Below are positions 6,776-15,780 of a stretch of DNA of 36,337 nt, piece by piece. This DNA comes from Nocardia acidivorans NBRC 108247. GTDB taxonomy: Bacteria > Actinomycetota > Actinomycetes > Mycobacteriales > Mycobacteriaceae. Location of the stretch: assembly GCF_001625085.1 (NCBI RefSeq), contig NZ_BDAW01000029.1:1-36337 (forward strand), in the 5' to 3' direction. Each line of letters begins with the position of its first letter. The first letter of the stretch is position 1. Under the pieces are notes generated by a model. It ran no database searches. It had not been told where the DNA came from and was given only the letters and a program-made list of their open reading frames with translations. Made by a program: the position numbers and the translations under genes.

Positions 6776-7318
6776 ATGCGATCTTCTGTTCTTTCCGCTT
6801 CCCCCACCCGGCTGCGCCCGGCCGATCTGCTGCGCCTGACCGACGAGGGCGCCGAGGACGTGCTGGCGGGTGTCTACGATCACCTGCTCCCGGCCGATGG
6901 GCTTTGGCCCACCGAAAAGCGCTGGGCGGTAAGGCTTCTCGCCGACGACGAGGTGGATCTCTGGCTGATCTCCTGGGTCGCCGACATCGCCACCGAATTG
7001 CACGATCACGCCGGTTCGCTCGGCGCGCTGACCGTGCTTTCCGGTGCGCTCTCCGAATTCCGCTGGACCGGAGCCGAATTGCGCCGCCGCACGCTCGCGG
7101 CCGGTGATCAGGCTTCGTTTCCGTTGGGCTGGGTGCACGACGTGGTGCGTGCACCGGCCGCCGAGGCCGGTATTTCCGGCCCGCTCGATCCGACTTTGAG
7201 TGTGCACGCCTATTCCCCGCCGCTGACCGCGATGTCCTATTACGAGGTCACCGATCAGGGCCGGCTCCGGCGCACTCGTTCCGTCCTCACCGACCAGCCC
7301 GAAGGCGAACTCGAATGA
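6776..7318 (+). CDS. Cysteine dioxygenase
   Basis: Cysteine dioxygenase is a mononuclear iron cupin enzyme that oxidises L-cysteine to cysteine sulfinate with O2 and so limits free cysteine. The 180-residue protein carries ELHDHAGSLGAL with iron ligands His76 and His78, GWVHDVV with the third ligand His121, and SVHAYSPPL, where Ser142, His144 and Tyr146 correspond to the Ser-His-Tyr triad of mammalian enzymes. GGAG at 6763-6766 precedes the ATG at 6776. The stop overlaps the rhodanese start (ATGA). The upstream Cys-Cys leader suggests that cysteine supply controls expression. A related thiol dioxygenase acting on another thiol is possible but less likely. Confidence 0.9.
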   Translation: MRSSVLSASPTRLRPADLLRLTDEGAEDVLAGVYDHLLPADGLWPTEKRWAVRLLADDEVDLWLISWVADIATELHDHAGSLGALTVLSGALSEFRWTGAELRRRTLAAGDQASFPLGWVHDVVRAPAAEAGISGPLDPTLSVHAYSPPLTAMSYYEVTDQGRLRRTRSVLTDQPEGELE

Positions 7319-7746
7319 CCCACTTGACGATCGACGGCATGCTCGCCCAGGCGCGTGAGCGGCTGCGACGCCTGTACCCGGTGGAAATTCCGCAGGCCAT
7401 TGCCCGCGGCGCCCTGCTGGTGGATATTCGCCCGCAGGCACAGCGCCTGCGCGAGGGCACCCTGCCTGGCGCGCTGGTGATCGAGCGCAATGTGCTCGAA
7501 TGGCGTCTGGACCCCACCAGCAGCGCCCGCCTGGCCCTCGCGGACGATCACGACCGCGAATGGATCATCGTCTGCTCGGAGGGCTACACCTCCTCATTGG
7601 CGGCCTCGTCGCTACAGCAGCTGGGCCTGCGCCGGGCGACCGATCTGGTCGGCGGATATCAGGCCCTGAAAGCGGCCGGACTGCTCAATGTGGCGGCCAC
7701 CGCGCCGCACTTCGAGCGCGAGGTGGCAACGCTCGCCTGGCTCTGA
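7315..7746 (+). CDS. Rhodanese-like sulfurtransferase
   Basis: A 143-residue single rhodanese domain with LVDIRPQAQRLREGTLPGAL (the substrate-side region) and the active-site loop CSEGYTSS, with the persulfide-forming cysteine at Cys87. Such proteins pass sulfane sulfur to thiols, cyanide or biosynthetic partners. The ATG overlaps the cysteine dioxygenase stop, so both are made together. The pairing suggests handling of sulfur released from excess cysteine, perhaps of per- or polysulfides. The exact donor and acceptor cannot be read from sequence. No membrane segment or signal peptide is present, so it acts in the cytoplasm. Confidence 0.9.
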   Translation: MTHLTIDGMLAQARERLRRLYPVEIPQAIARGALLVDIRPQAQRLREGTLPGALVIERNVLEWRLDPTSSARLALADDHDREWIIVCSEGYTSSLAASSLQQLGLRRATDLVGGYQALKAAGLLNVAATAPHFEREVATLAWL

Positions 7747-7790
7747 ATTGGTTTGCCCGGGCGGCGGAAAAATGGGTTTCCGCCGCAGGA

Positions 7791-7796
7791 TAGGCT
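7791..7796 (+). promoter_or_regulatory. -10 box of leaderless lysS
   Basis: TAGGCT matches TANNNT and ends eight bases before the GTG at 7805, with no ribosome binding site between. This indicates a leaderless lysS mRNA and fixes the start codon. Confidence 0.6.
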
Positions 7797-7804
7797 TAAG
7801 CCCC

Positions 7805-9370
7805 GTGAGCACCCCCACCCCCTCTTCTTCCGCTGGCACCACGTCATCCGCAGGTCAAAAGCGCACTGCGGCACCGGCCGTGGAACTCGACGTCCCGGAG
7901 CAGATGCGGATTCGCCGCGAGAAGCGGGAGCGGTTGCTGGCCGAGGGCCGCGAGGCTTATCCGGTGGTCGTCGGCCGCACGCACAGCCTCGCCGAAATTC
8001 GCGCCGCGTATCCGGAACTCGAGTCCGATACCCGGACCGGTCTGATCGCCGGTATCGCCGGTCGCGTCATTTTCATGCGGAATACCGGAAAGCTGTGTTT
8101 CGCCACCCTGCAGGAGGGTGACGGCACCAAGCTGCAGGCCATGATCAGCCTCAATGGCGTCGGCGCGGAGTCGCTGGCGGCCTGGAAGTCCGATGTGGAC
8201 CTGGGCGATTTCGTCTTCGTGCACGGTGAGGTGATCTCCTCGCGCACCGGTGAATTGAGCGTGATGGCCGATGCGTGGGAGATGGCGGCCAAGTCGCTGC
8301 GCCCGCTGCCGGTGGCGCACAAGGAGATGAACGAGGAGTCCCGCGTCCGGCAGCGGTATGTGGACCTCATCATCCGCCCGGAGGCCCGCGAGATGGCCCG
8401 CACCCGTATCGCCGCGGTGCGCGCGCTGCGAAATGCGTTGGAGCGCAGGGGTTTCCTGGAGGTGGAGACCCCGATGCTGCAAACCATCCACGGTGGTGCG
8501 GCGGCCCGCCCGTTCGAGACGCACTCCAATGCCCTGGATATGGAGTTGTTCCTGCGTATCGCTCCGGAGTTGTTCCTGAAGCGGTGTGTGGTCGGTGGTA
8601 TCGAGAAGGTTTTCGAGATCAACCGGAACTTCCGTAACGAAGGTGCGGACTCCACGCATTCGCCGGAGTTCGCAATGCTGGAAACCTACGAGGCGTACGG
8701 CACCTACGACGATTCCGCGAAGATGATGCGCGAATTGATCCAGGAAGTGGCGCAGGCCGTCTACGGGACGCAGGTGGTCACTCTCGCGGATGGAACTGAA
8801 TACGATCTGTCGGGTGAGTGGACGACGGTCGAGATGTACCCGTCGCTGTCGGAGTCGATCGGTGTGGAGGTCACGCCGGAAACTTCTGTTCCGGAATTGC
8901 TGGCACTCGCTGATCGAGTAGGTCTGGAAATTCCGCAGGACAAGGGCTACGGTCACGGCAAACTGGTCGAGGAACTGTGGGAGCACGTGTACGGCGACAA
9001 GCTGTACGCGCCGACTTTCGTTCGCGACTTCCCGGTGGAGACCTCTCCGCTGACCCGTCAGCATCGGAGCAAGCCCGGGGTTACCGAGAAGTGGGACCTG
9101 TACGTGCGCGGCTTCGAACTTGCCACCGGATATTCCGAACTCGTTGATCCGGTCATCCAGCGTGAACGATTCGAGGATCAGGCGCGTTTGGCCGCCGCGG
9201 GCGACGATGAGGCGATGCGGCTGGACGAGGACTTCCTTGCCGCGATGGAGCACGGTATGCCTCCGACGACCGGAACAGGTATGGGAATCGATCGGTTGCT
9301 GATGGCCCTGACTGGCTTGGGAATCCGAGAAACGATACTCTTTCCAATTGTGCGTCCAGCATCTCGTTGA
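7805..9370 (+). CDS. lysS: Lysyl-tRNA synthetase, class II
   Basis: LysS charges tRNA-Lys with lysine. The 521-residue protein has an N-terminal OB-fold anticodon-binding domain (about residues 60-165, including GRVIFMRNTGKLCFATLQ). A class II catalytic domain follows, with motif 1 around FLEVETPMLQ, motif 2 FEINRNFRNEG (about residue 273) and motif 3 GMGIDRLLMALTG (from about residue 491). The Ser/Thr/Ala-rich first 25 residues are variable. The GTG at 7805 is supported by the -10 box just upstream; an earlier in-frame start at 7688 would overlap the rhodanese gene. lsr2 follows, as in mycobacteria, and position identifies it as the housekeeping copy rather than the fused lysX. Confidence 0.95.
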   Translation: MSTPTPSSSAGTTSSAGQKRTAAPAVELDVPEQMRIRREKRERLLAEGREAYPVVVGRTHSLAEIRAAYPELESDTRTGLIAGIAGRVIFMRNTGKLCFATLQEGDGTKLQAMISLNGVGAESLAAWKSDVDLGDFVFVHGEVISSRTGELSVMADAWEMAAKSLRPLPVAHKEMNEESRVRQRYVDLIIRPEAREMARTRIAAVRALRNALERRGFLEVETPMLQTIHGGAAARPFETHSNALDMELFLRIAPELFLKRCVVGGIEKVFEINRNFRNEGADSTHSPEFAMLETYEAYGTYDDSAKMMRELIQEVAQAVYGTQVVTLADGTEYDLSGEWTTVEMYPSLSESIGVEVTPETSVPELLALADRVGLEIPQDKGYGHGKLVEELWEHVYGDKLYAPTFVRDFPVETSPLTRQHRSKPGVTEKWDLYVRGFELATGYSELVDPVIQRERFEDQARLAAAGDDEAMRLDEDFLAAMEHGMPPTTGTGMGIDRLLMALTGLGIRETILFPIVRPASR

Positions 9371-9487
9371 GTTCGCTGGATTGCATTGTCGGTGCCCGTT
9401 CTGGGACTATCGAATTCAGCGGTATTCTGGTTTCGGGTAATCGGCCTAACTATGCGGGTCGCACGATTTCGAGAGGACGTTCATCTC

Positions 9488-9850
9488 ATGGCAAAGAAGG
9501 TCACCGTTAGCCTGATCGACGATGTCGACGGTGAGTCCATCGCGGACGAGACCATCGAGTTCGCAATCGATGGCGTCTCGTACGAGATCGACTTGTCGAC
9601 GGCTAATGCGTCCAAGCTGCGGGACGGTCTGGAGGTTTGGGTTGCCAACGCGCGTCGCGTGAGCGGCCGGCGCCGTACCAAGACCGCGGCTGCCGCGACC
9701 GCCGGTCCGAAGGGCCGGGTTTCGATCGATCGCGAACAAAGCGCGGCGATTCGTGAATGGGCGCGCCGTAATGGACACAAGGTTTCTGCTCGTGGGCGTA
9801 TCTCCGCGGACATCACGGAGGCTTACAACAAGGCCGCTGCGAAGAACTAG
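9488..9850 (+). CDS. lsr2: Nucleoid-associated protein Lsr2
   Basis: Lsr2 is the H-NS-like protein of actinobacteria: it coats and bridges AT-rich DNA and silences foreign genes. The 120-residue protein has the N-terminal oligomerisation domain (residues 1-60, MAKKVTVSLIDDVDGESI onwards), a basic linker and a C-terminal DNA-binding domain ending with the minor-groove motif Arg102-Gly103-Arg104. GAGAGGA at 9471-9477 precedes the ATG. A candidate promoter is TTCTGG (9425-9430) with AACTAT (9448-9453), 17 bases apart. The lysS-lsr2-clpC order is that of mycobacteria, although here about 3 kb of other genes lie before clpC. A strong hairpin follows the gene. Confidence 0.97.
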   Translation: MAKKVTVSLIDDVDGESIADETIEFAIDGVSYEIDLSTANASKLRDGLEVWVANARRVSGRRRTKTAAAATAGPKGRVSIDREQSAAIREWARRNGHKVSARGRISADITEAYNKAAAKN

Positions 9851-9862
9851 TCATCTTTGCGT

Positions 9863-9899
9863 CTGCCGTCCGGGTGTTTCGTGCGAGCCCGGGCGGCAG
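9863..9899 (+). terminator. Terminator of lsr2
   Basis: Arms CTGCCGTCCGGG (9863-9874) and CCCGGGCGGCAG (9888-9899) form a 12-pair stem with one G-U pair and a 13-base loop, 12 bases after the lsr2 stop. A short TTTATT stretch follows. Confidence 0.7.
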
Positions 9900-9909
9900 T
9901 GGTTTATTC

Positions 9910-9924
9910 ATACGCTTTGCGTAT
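9910..9924 (+). promoter_or_regulatory. Palindrome ATACGC-ttt-GCGTAT
   Basis: A perfect six-base inverted repeat with a three-base spacer lies in a locally AT-rich stretch between the lsr2 terminator and the FHA-HTH gene. Its right arm overlaps TATAAC at 9922-9927, a possible -10 box. It could be an operator, perhaps for the HTH protein encoded 120 bases downstream; that is inference. Confidence 0.3.
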
Positions 9925-10047
9925 AACTCTTATCGGTGCGCGCTGCCCATATCCGTGGCACGATCTTGCTCGCGCCGAGACGGCACGGCACCATTGAACT
10001 GTGCGAACGATGTCACTGGCTGGGTGTAGAGACGAGGTATCGGCGCA

Positions 10048-10671
10048 GTGACCGCATTCCACGGTTCATTCCTGCGGGTCAAGGATCACGAGGGCCGTCA
10101 GCACGAGCTGATGCTGACCCCGGATCAACCACGCATCACCGTCGGCCGCTCACCGCAGGCCGATCTCTCGCTCGTCTGGGACGTCGAGGTGTCCCGCCTG
10201 CACGCGACCCTCGAATATCTGGGCGCGCACTGGACCATCGTGGACGACGGGCTCTCCCGCAACGGCACCTTCGTCAATGGGGATCGCCTGGTCGGGCGGC
10301 ATCGGCTGCAACCCGGCGATGTGATCCGGATGGGCACCTCGCGGGTCACCTTCCACGATTTCTCCGGCGCCGCAGGCGATGTCACGCAGACCTCCACCGG
10401 TGGGCTGCCCACGCTGCGCTCGCTCACCGAAACCCAGCGGGCCGTGCTGATCGCGCTGTGCCGTCCGCTGCGCGGTAATGACGGTTTCGCCTCGCCCTCG
10501 TCGAATCAGCAGATCGCGGCGGAGCTGTTCCTGAGCGTGGACGCCATCAAGACGCATCTGCGGGCGCTGTTCGCCAAGTTCGGGGTGGAGGATCTGCCGC
10601 AGAATCAGAAGCGGGTCAAGCTGGCGAATCTGGCCATGCAGAGCGGTGTGGTGTCCGAACGGGATCTGTGA
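10048..10671 (+). CDS. FHA domain protein with C-terminal LuxR-like HTH
   Basis: A 207-residue protein in two parts. Residues about 20-105 form an FHA phosphothreonine-binding domain with the conserved GRS (33-35), SRLHA (49-53) and NGTFVNG (72-78) motifs. Residues about 125-200 look like a helix-turn-helix region: LTETQRAVLIALCRP begins it, and SNQQIAAELFLSVDAIKTHL resembles the recognition part of GerE/LuxR domains. The architecture suggests a cytoplasmic DNA-binding protein whose partner choice depends on Ser/Thr kinase signalling. No kinase gene is in the window. The GTG at 10048 is preceded by GACGAGG. The target genes are unknown; autoregulation through the upstream palindrome is possible. 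Confidence 0.8.
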   Translation: MTAFHGSFLRVKDHEGRQHELMLTPDQPRITVGRSPQADLSLVWDVEVSRLHATLEYLGAHWTIVDDGLSRNGTFVNGDRLVGRHRLQPGDVIRMGTSRVTFHDFSGAAGDVTQTSTGGLPTLRSLTETQRAVLIALCRPLRGNDGFASPSSNQQIAAELFLSVDAIKTHLRALFAKFGVEDLPQNQKRVKLANLAMQSGVVSERDL

Positions 10672-10672
10672 G

Positions 10673-10700
10673 CGTCTCGAGACGGCCGCGGATGTCCGCG
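10673..10700 (+). repeat. Two adjacent palindromes after FHA gene
   Basis: CGTCTCGAGACG (10673-10684) is a perfect 12-base palindrome starting two bases after the stop, and CGCGGATGTCCGCG (10687-10700) is a second perfect inverted repeat with a tiny loop. Together they may act as a factor-assisted terminator; no T run follows. Confidence 0.35.
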
Positions 10701-10797
10701 AGCTTCTGGACGATGTTGCGCGGAGTCGTCAGCCGGTTGACTGGAAGTCGTTGGAAAGCCCGGGAATTCCGGGAAATGACCCAGTCAGGAGACTGTG

Positions 10798-11373
10798 ATG
10801 TTCGCACTTCGGATGGCCGCGCTGGCGGCGGCGACCCTCTCGACCGGCCTGATCGCCGGTCTGTTCTACGGCTACGTGAACTCGGTGATGCCCGCGCTGG
10901 GTCAGACCGACGATCGCACCATCATCGAGGTGATGCAGCGCATCAATGTCATCATCGTCAATCCGCTGTTCATGCTGCTGTTCATGGGCACGGTCGGTTT
11001 CACGGTGCTGGCGGCGGCGCTGCACCTGGGCAAGGACGCCCGCACCACGCTGCTGTGGATCGGAATCGCCGTGGTGCTCAATGTGATTGCCTTCGCGGTG
11101 ACCTCGGGGCTGAATGTGCCGCTCAACAATCAGTTGGCCGCGGCGGGTGATCCCTCGCAGATCGGCGATCTGGCGGCGGTGCGGGCACAGTTCGAAACCT
11201 CCTGGGTGCGTTGGAATATCGTGCGCACCGTGCTGCACACACTGGCCTTCGTGGCGCTGATCGGCGCGCTGTTCACCGCGGGTGTGCAGCACGGGAAGGC
11301 GAACGTGGTTGCGGCTCCGGCGAATACCGCGGTGGCGGCGGGTGGTCCGGGCTACGCGCCTCGCCAGTGGTGA
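10798..11373 (+). CDS. DUF1772 (anthrone oxygenase-like) membrane protein
   Basis: A 191-residue protein with four hydrophobic segments: about residues 5-27 (LAAATLSTGLIAGLFYGYV), 50-72, 80-99 and 140-161. The conserved FYGY near the N-terminus, NVPLNNQL in the middle and the WVRWN(x)RT motif before the last segment identify the DUF1772 family. Fungal relatives act as anthrone oxygenases in polyketide pathways, but bacterial members mostly have no known substrate. AGGAG at 10787-10791 favours the ATG at 10798 over the GTG at 10795. The gene stands alone, followed by a strong terminator. No polyketide genes are nearby, so I assign no pathway. Confidence 0.85.
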   Translation: MFALRMAALAAATLSTGLIAGLFYGYVNSVMPALGQTDDRTIIEVMQRINVIIVNPLFMLLFMGTVGFTVLAAALHLGKDARTTLLWIGIAVVLNVIAFAVTSGLNVPLNNQLAAAGDPSQIGDLAAVRAQFETSWVRWNIVRTVLHTLAFVALIGALFTAGVQHGKANVVAAPANTAVAAGGPGYAPRQW

Positions 11374-11390
11374 GCGCTGGTCGCGGTATC

Positions 11391-11432
11391 CGCAGGAAAA
11401 CCGGGATCCGCAGGGGTCCCGGTTTTTCTGCG
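11391..11432. terminator. Strong (bidirectional) terminator hairpin
   Basis: A near-perfect 16-pair outer stem (11391-11406 with 11417-11432, one G-U pair) plus three inner pairs encloses a four-base loop. The core is AAAACCGGGA / TCCCGGTTTT, so a T tract follows the GC core in both directions. It ends the DUF1772 transcript at 11373 and insulates the lipase gene. Confidence 0.85.
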
Positions 11433-11534
11433 TGAGAGGGTGGAACAAGTTTCATAAATTACTCGCCGGTTTCCCATCTCCCGTGCTTGTTTTTCGATTA
11501 CGTTGTCGAAACACGTTCTAGTTTGGGAGGGAAC

Positions 11535-12491
11535 ATGCGTGCTGCGCCGCTGCGCCGTTCGCCGGGATCTTTGCTGTTGCTGGCCCTGTTGGCCGTCCTG
11601 TCCCTGGGGGTGAGCGGTACCGCCCGCGCCGACTACCCGGTGGATTACAACTTCTTCGCGGGCATCCCCTACGAGCTGACCAATCCGGGTGGTTCGCTGC
11701 CCGGAGCCAACGACTGGGCCTGCAAAGTCACCGCGGCGCATCCGGATCCGGTGGTGCTCATCCACGGCACCGCGGGCGGCGCGCAGACCAACTGGGGCGC
11801 GTACGCCCCGCTGCTGGCGAATGAGGGCTACTGCGTCTACGCGCTCACCTACGGCGGTCTCGATGTGCCGTGGCCGCTATCGGCCCTGGGCGGAATGCGG
11901 CCGATCCCCGAGAGTGCCGCCCAGCTGGGCGCGTTCGTGGACCGGGTGCTGGCCGCGACCGGCGCCGCCAAGGTCGATTTCATCGCCCATTCGCAGGGCA
12001 ATACCGTCGGGAACTACTTCATCAAACGGCTCGGGGGGTCGGGCAAGGTGGACAAGTTCGTCGCCATCGCCCCGCCCTGGCTGGGCATCTTCGGTGATCA
12101 GATGAATGTGCTGCGCGCCTTCGGCAAGCAGCTCGGCGCGGACGCGAACAGTGTGGACAACATGATCAGCATGGGTGTCTGCCAGGCCTGTCCGCAGATG
12201 CTGGGCGGTTCGCAGTTCATTCGCGATCTGAACGCCGACGGGGTCTACGACCCGAGCGTCACCTATACCAATCTGGCGTCGAATTATGACGAGGGCGTCT
12301 CCCCGTCCGTCGCGCTGGTGCCCGGGCCGAACGCGATCAACATCCGCGTACAGGACACCTGCGCCATGGATTTCTCCGACCATATGGCCATCGCGGGCAG
12401 TCCCCGCGTCGCCACCTGGGCCCTGAACGCGCTGGACCCGGCTCATCCGCGTCCGGTTTCCTGCGAGTTCATCCCACCCTTCACCGGGTAG
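11535..12491 (+). CDS. Secreted alpha/beta-fold lipase or esterase
   Basis: A 318-residue protein with a typical Sec signal peptide: positively charged start, hydrophobic core (LLLLALLAVLSLGV) and a likely cleavage after ARA at residue 32. The mature part shows VVLIHGTAGG (oxyanion loop, about residues 73-82) and AHSQG with nucleophile Ser153, as in class 2 secreted lipases of actinobacteria; SDHMAIAG near the C-terminus probably carries the catalytic His. Several cysteines probably form disulfides. It likely hydrolyses lipid esters outside the cell. GGGAGGGA at 11525-11532 precedes the ATG at 11535; the earlier in-frame start at 11487 would spoil the signal peptide. Substrate is not known. 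Confidence 0.87.
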   Translation: MRAAPLRRSPGSLLLLALLAVLSLGVSGTARADYPVDYNFFAGIPYELTNPGGSLPGANDWACKVTAAHPDPVVLIHGTAGGAQTNWGAYAPLLANEGYCVYALTYGGLDVPWPLSALGGMRPIPESAAQLGAFVDRVLAATGAAKVDFIAHSQGNTVGNYFIKRLGGSGKVDKFVAIAPPWLGIFGDQMNVLRAFGKQLGADANSVDNMISMGVCQACPQMLGGSQFIRDLNADGVYDPSVTYTNLASNYDEGVSPSVALVPGPNAINIRVQDTCAMDFSDHMAIAGSPRVATWALNALDPAHPRPVSCEFIPPFTG

Positions 12492-12493
12492 CC

Positions 12494-12532
12494 CCCCACC
12501 CGCAAGCCCCACCCGCAAGCCCCACCTGCAAG
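12494..12532 (+). repeat. Three tandem 13-base units
   Basis: The unit CCCCACCCGCAAG occurs at 12494-12506, 12507-12519 and 12520-12532 (the last with one change, CCCCACCTGCAAG), starting just after the lipase stop. The last base touches the left arm of the hairpin element. Confidence 0.85.
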
Positions 12533-12627
12533 TTCGCGGCCCGTCTCGCTTCTGGACTGAGTGGAGCGGAGGAGCGAAGCGGGGGAGCGGAAGGAGGGAA
12601 GAAGCGAGACTCCCCAGGGCCGCGAAC
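12532..12627 (-). repeat. Long hairpin element, copy 1 (inverted orientation)
   Basis: Outer arms GTTCGCGGCCC (12532-12542) and GGGCCGCGAAC (12617-12627) and inner arms GTCTCGCTTCT (12543-12553) and AGAAGCGAGAC (12600-12610) are perfectly complementary. A six-base one-sided bulge (12611-12616) sits between the arms and a 46-base loop of GAGCGGAGGAGCGAAGC-type sequence lies at the tip. Read on the minus strand it aligns with the two copies after lpqE, including the loop motif CTCAGTCC. Arm differences between copies are compensatory. It may be a dispersed intergenic element or an RNA structure. Confidence 0.75.
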
Positions 12628-12641
12628 CCGCCCGCAGCGAA

Positions 12642-12679
12642 GCGGAGGGCAGAAAATACAGCGGAGGGCAGAAAATACA
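12642..12679 (+). repeat. Two tandem 19-base units
   Basis: GCGGAGGGCAGAAAATACA occurs twice without change at 12642-12660 and 12661-12679. The AAAATACA part is AT-rich for this genome. The pair lies directly before the ClgR-like box and could be a protein-binding array or a simple duplication. Confidence 0.8.
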
Positions 12680-12683
12680 GCGT

Positions 12684-12697
12684 GTTCGCTGTGGGCG
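12684..12697 (+). promoter_or_regulatory. Candidate ClgR box upstream of clpC
   Basis: GTTCGC (12684-12689), five bases, then GCG (12695-12697) fits the GTTCGC-N5-GCG site described for the Clp activator ClgR in actinomycetes. It lies 43 to 56 bases before the candidate promoter elements of clpC, a normal activator position. Confidence 0.5.
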
Positions 12698-12725
12698 TAG
12701 CCGGGACGGAAACGTTCCCGGCTAC
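12697..12725 (+). repeat. Inverted repeat GTAGCCGGGA / TCCCGGCTAC
   Basis: Perfect ten-base arms at 12697-12706 and 12716-12725 with a nine-base loop. It may end read-through from the lipase gene or be a regulatory site between the ClgR-like box and the clpC promoters. Confidence 0.6.
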
Positions 12726-12739
12726 AGCCCCGTTATGAG

Positions 12740-12775
12740 GGAATGAGTCGTACTGTCGCCGGTTCGCAATAGGGT
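12740..12775 (+). promoter_or_regulatory. clpC: Candidate clpC promoters (SigH/SigR-like and housekeeping)
   Basis: GGAAT (12740-12744) and GTT (12762-12764), 17 bases apart, resemble the thiol-stress sigma factor SigH/SigR promoter pattern. TAGGGT at 12770-12775 is a TANNNT -10 box for the housekeeping sigma factor, without a clear -35. Both would give a leader of about 140-150 bases. Within it CCCCCGCC (12795-12802) and GGCGGGGG (12815-12822) form an eight-pair hairpin. Confidence 0.4.
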
Positions 12776-12922
12776 GGACGGACGACGTGCGTGACCCCCG
12801 CCAACTAGAGTGGAGGCGGGGGATGCAACCCCAGGGCTTCATGGCAGGCTGGCGACCAGAAGGGCAGCACAGGGTCTGAAGCGCCGGATGCCGTAGTAAG
12901 CGGAGCAGGAAGTGAGGGAGCG

Positions 12923-15466
<2,544 letters not shown>

Positions 15467-15493
15467 TTCCCCCGGGCGAATAATCGCTTGATC

Positions 15494-15532
15494 CGAAAGC
15501 CTCCTCTCACCAATGGTGGGAGGGGGCTTTCG
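15494..15532 (+). terminator. clpC: Terminator of clpC
   Basis: Arms at 15494-15511 and 15515-15532 form an 18-pair stem (two G-U pairs) with a three-base AAT loop, 28 bases after the clpC stop. The outer part CGAAAGC / GCTTTCG supplies a short T run inside the stem. Confidence 0.85.
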
Positions 15533-15549
15533 CGCATCGAAGGGAGGGC

Positions 15550-15697
15550 ATGCTCACCGACGGTCAGGTAGACGCGTTCATCGCGGACGGATACATCAAG
15601 GTCGAGGGGGCCTTCCCGCGCGAAGTAGCCGATGCTGGACCGGCCGGACGGCGCGTATTCGCCTGTGGAACAGGCGATCCGGCTCGGGCTCGGATAG
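15550..15697 (+). pseudogene. Phytanoyl-CoA dioxygenase remnant (internal deletion, frameshift)
   Basis: From ATG 15550 the reading MLTDGQVDAFIADGY, then IKVEGAFPREVAD, is a good match to the N-terminus of phytanoyl-CoA dioxygenase-family proteins of actinomycetes. After about 28 residues the frame loses similarity. In another frame from 15632, MLDRPDGAYSPVEQAI followed by RLGLG and TAG at 15695-15697, resembles the C-terminus of the same family. About 250 residues of iron-binding core are missing. I infer a large internal deletion with frame change at about 15625-15635. The remaining open frame (to TAG at 15721) encodes 57 residues and is unlikely to work. Family assignment rests on remembered patterns. 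Confidence 0.65.
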
Positions 15698-15780
15698 TCC
15701 GCCGGATACGTCTCGGCGCGTAGTCCAGATGTCGCCCGGAGACGGATGATCGGTATGCCGCGGCGGCGGAGGCTGGTCGT

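Larger units (their letters stand above)
12492..12922. other. Repeat-rich spacer and clpC control region
   Basis: This 431-base stretch contains no credible gene. In order it holds three tandem 13-base units, a long hairpin element with two relatives after lpqE, two tandem 19-base units, a ClgR-like box, a 10-pair inverted repeat, two candidate clpC promoters and a leader hairpin. Apart from the reverse-oriented hairpin element it shows no sign of a mobile element or coding remnant. Confidence 0.7.

Noticed and set aside
6691..7107. Plus-strand frame MLSRLISLGVVEARF overlapping the attenuator region
   Set aside because: It overlaps the cysteine dioxygenase gene in another frame. The 13-codon Cys-Cys frame fits the promoter position better.
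12532..12627. Insertion sequence ends
   Set aside because: No transposase, no target-site duplication seen; the arms belong to a single hairpin with a short loop.
12494..12679. CRISPR array
   Set aside because: Repeats are directly tandem without spacers and there are no cas genes.
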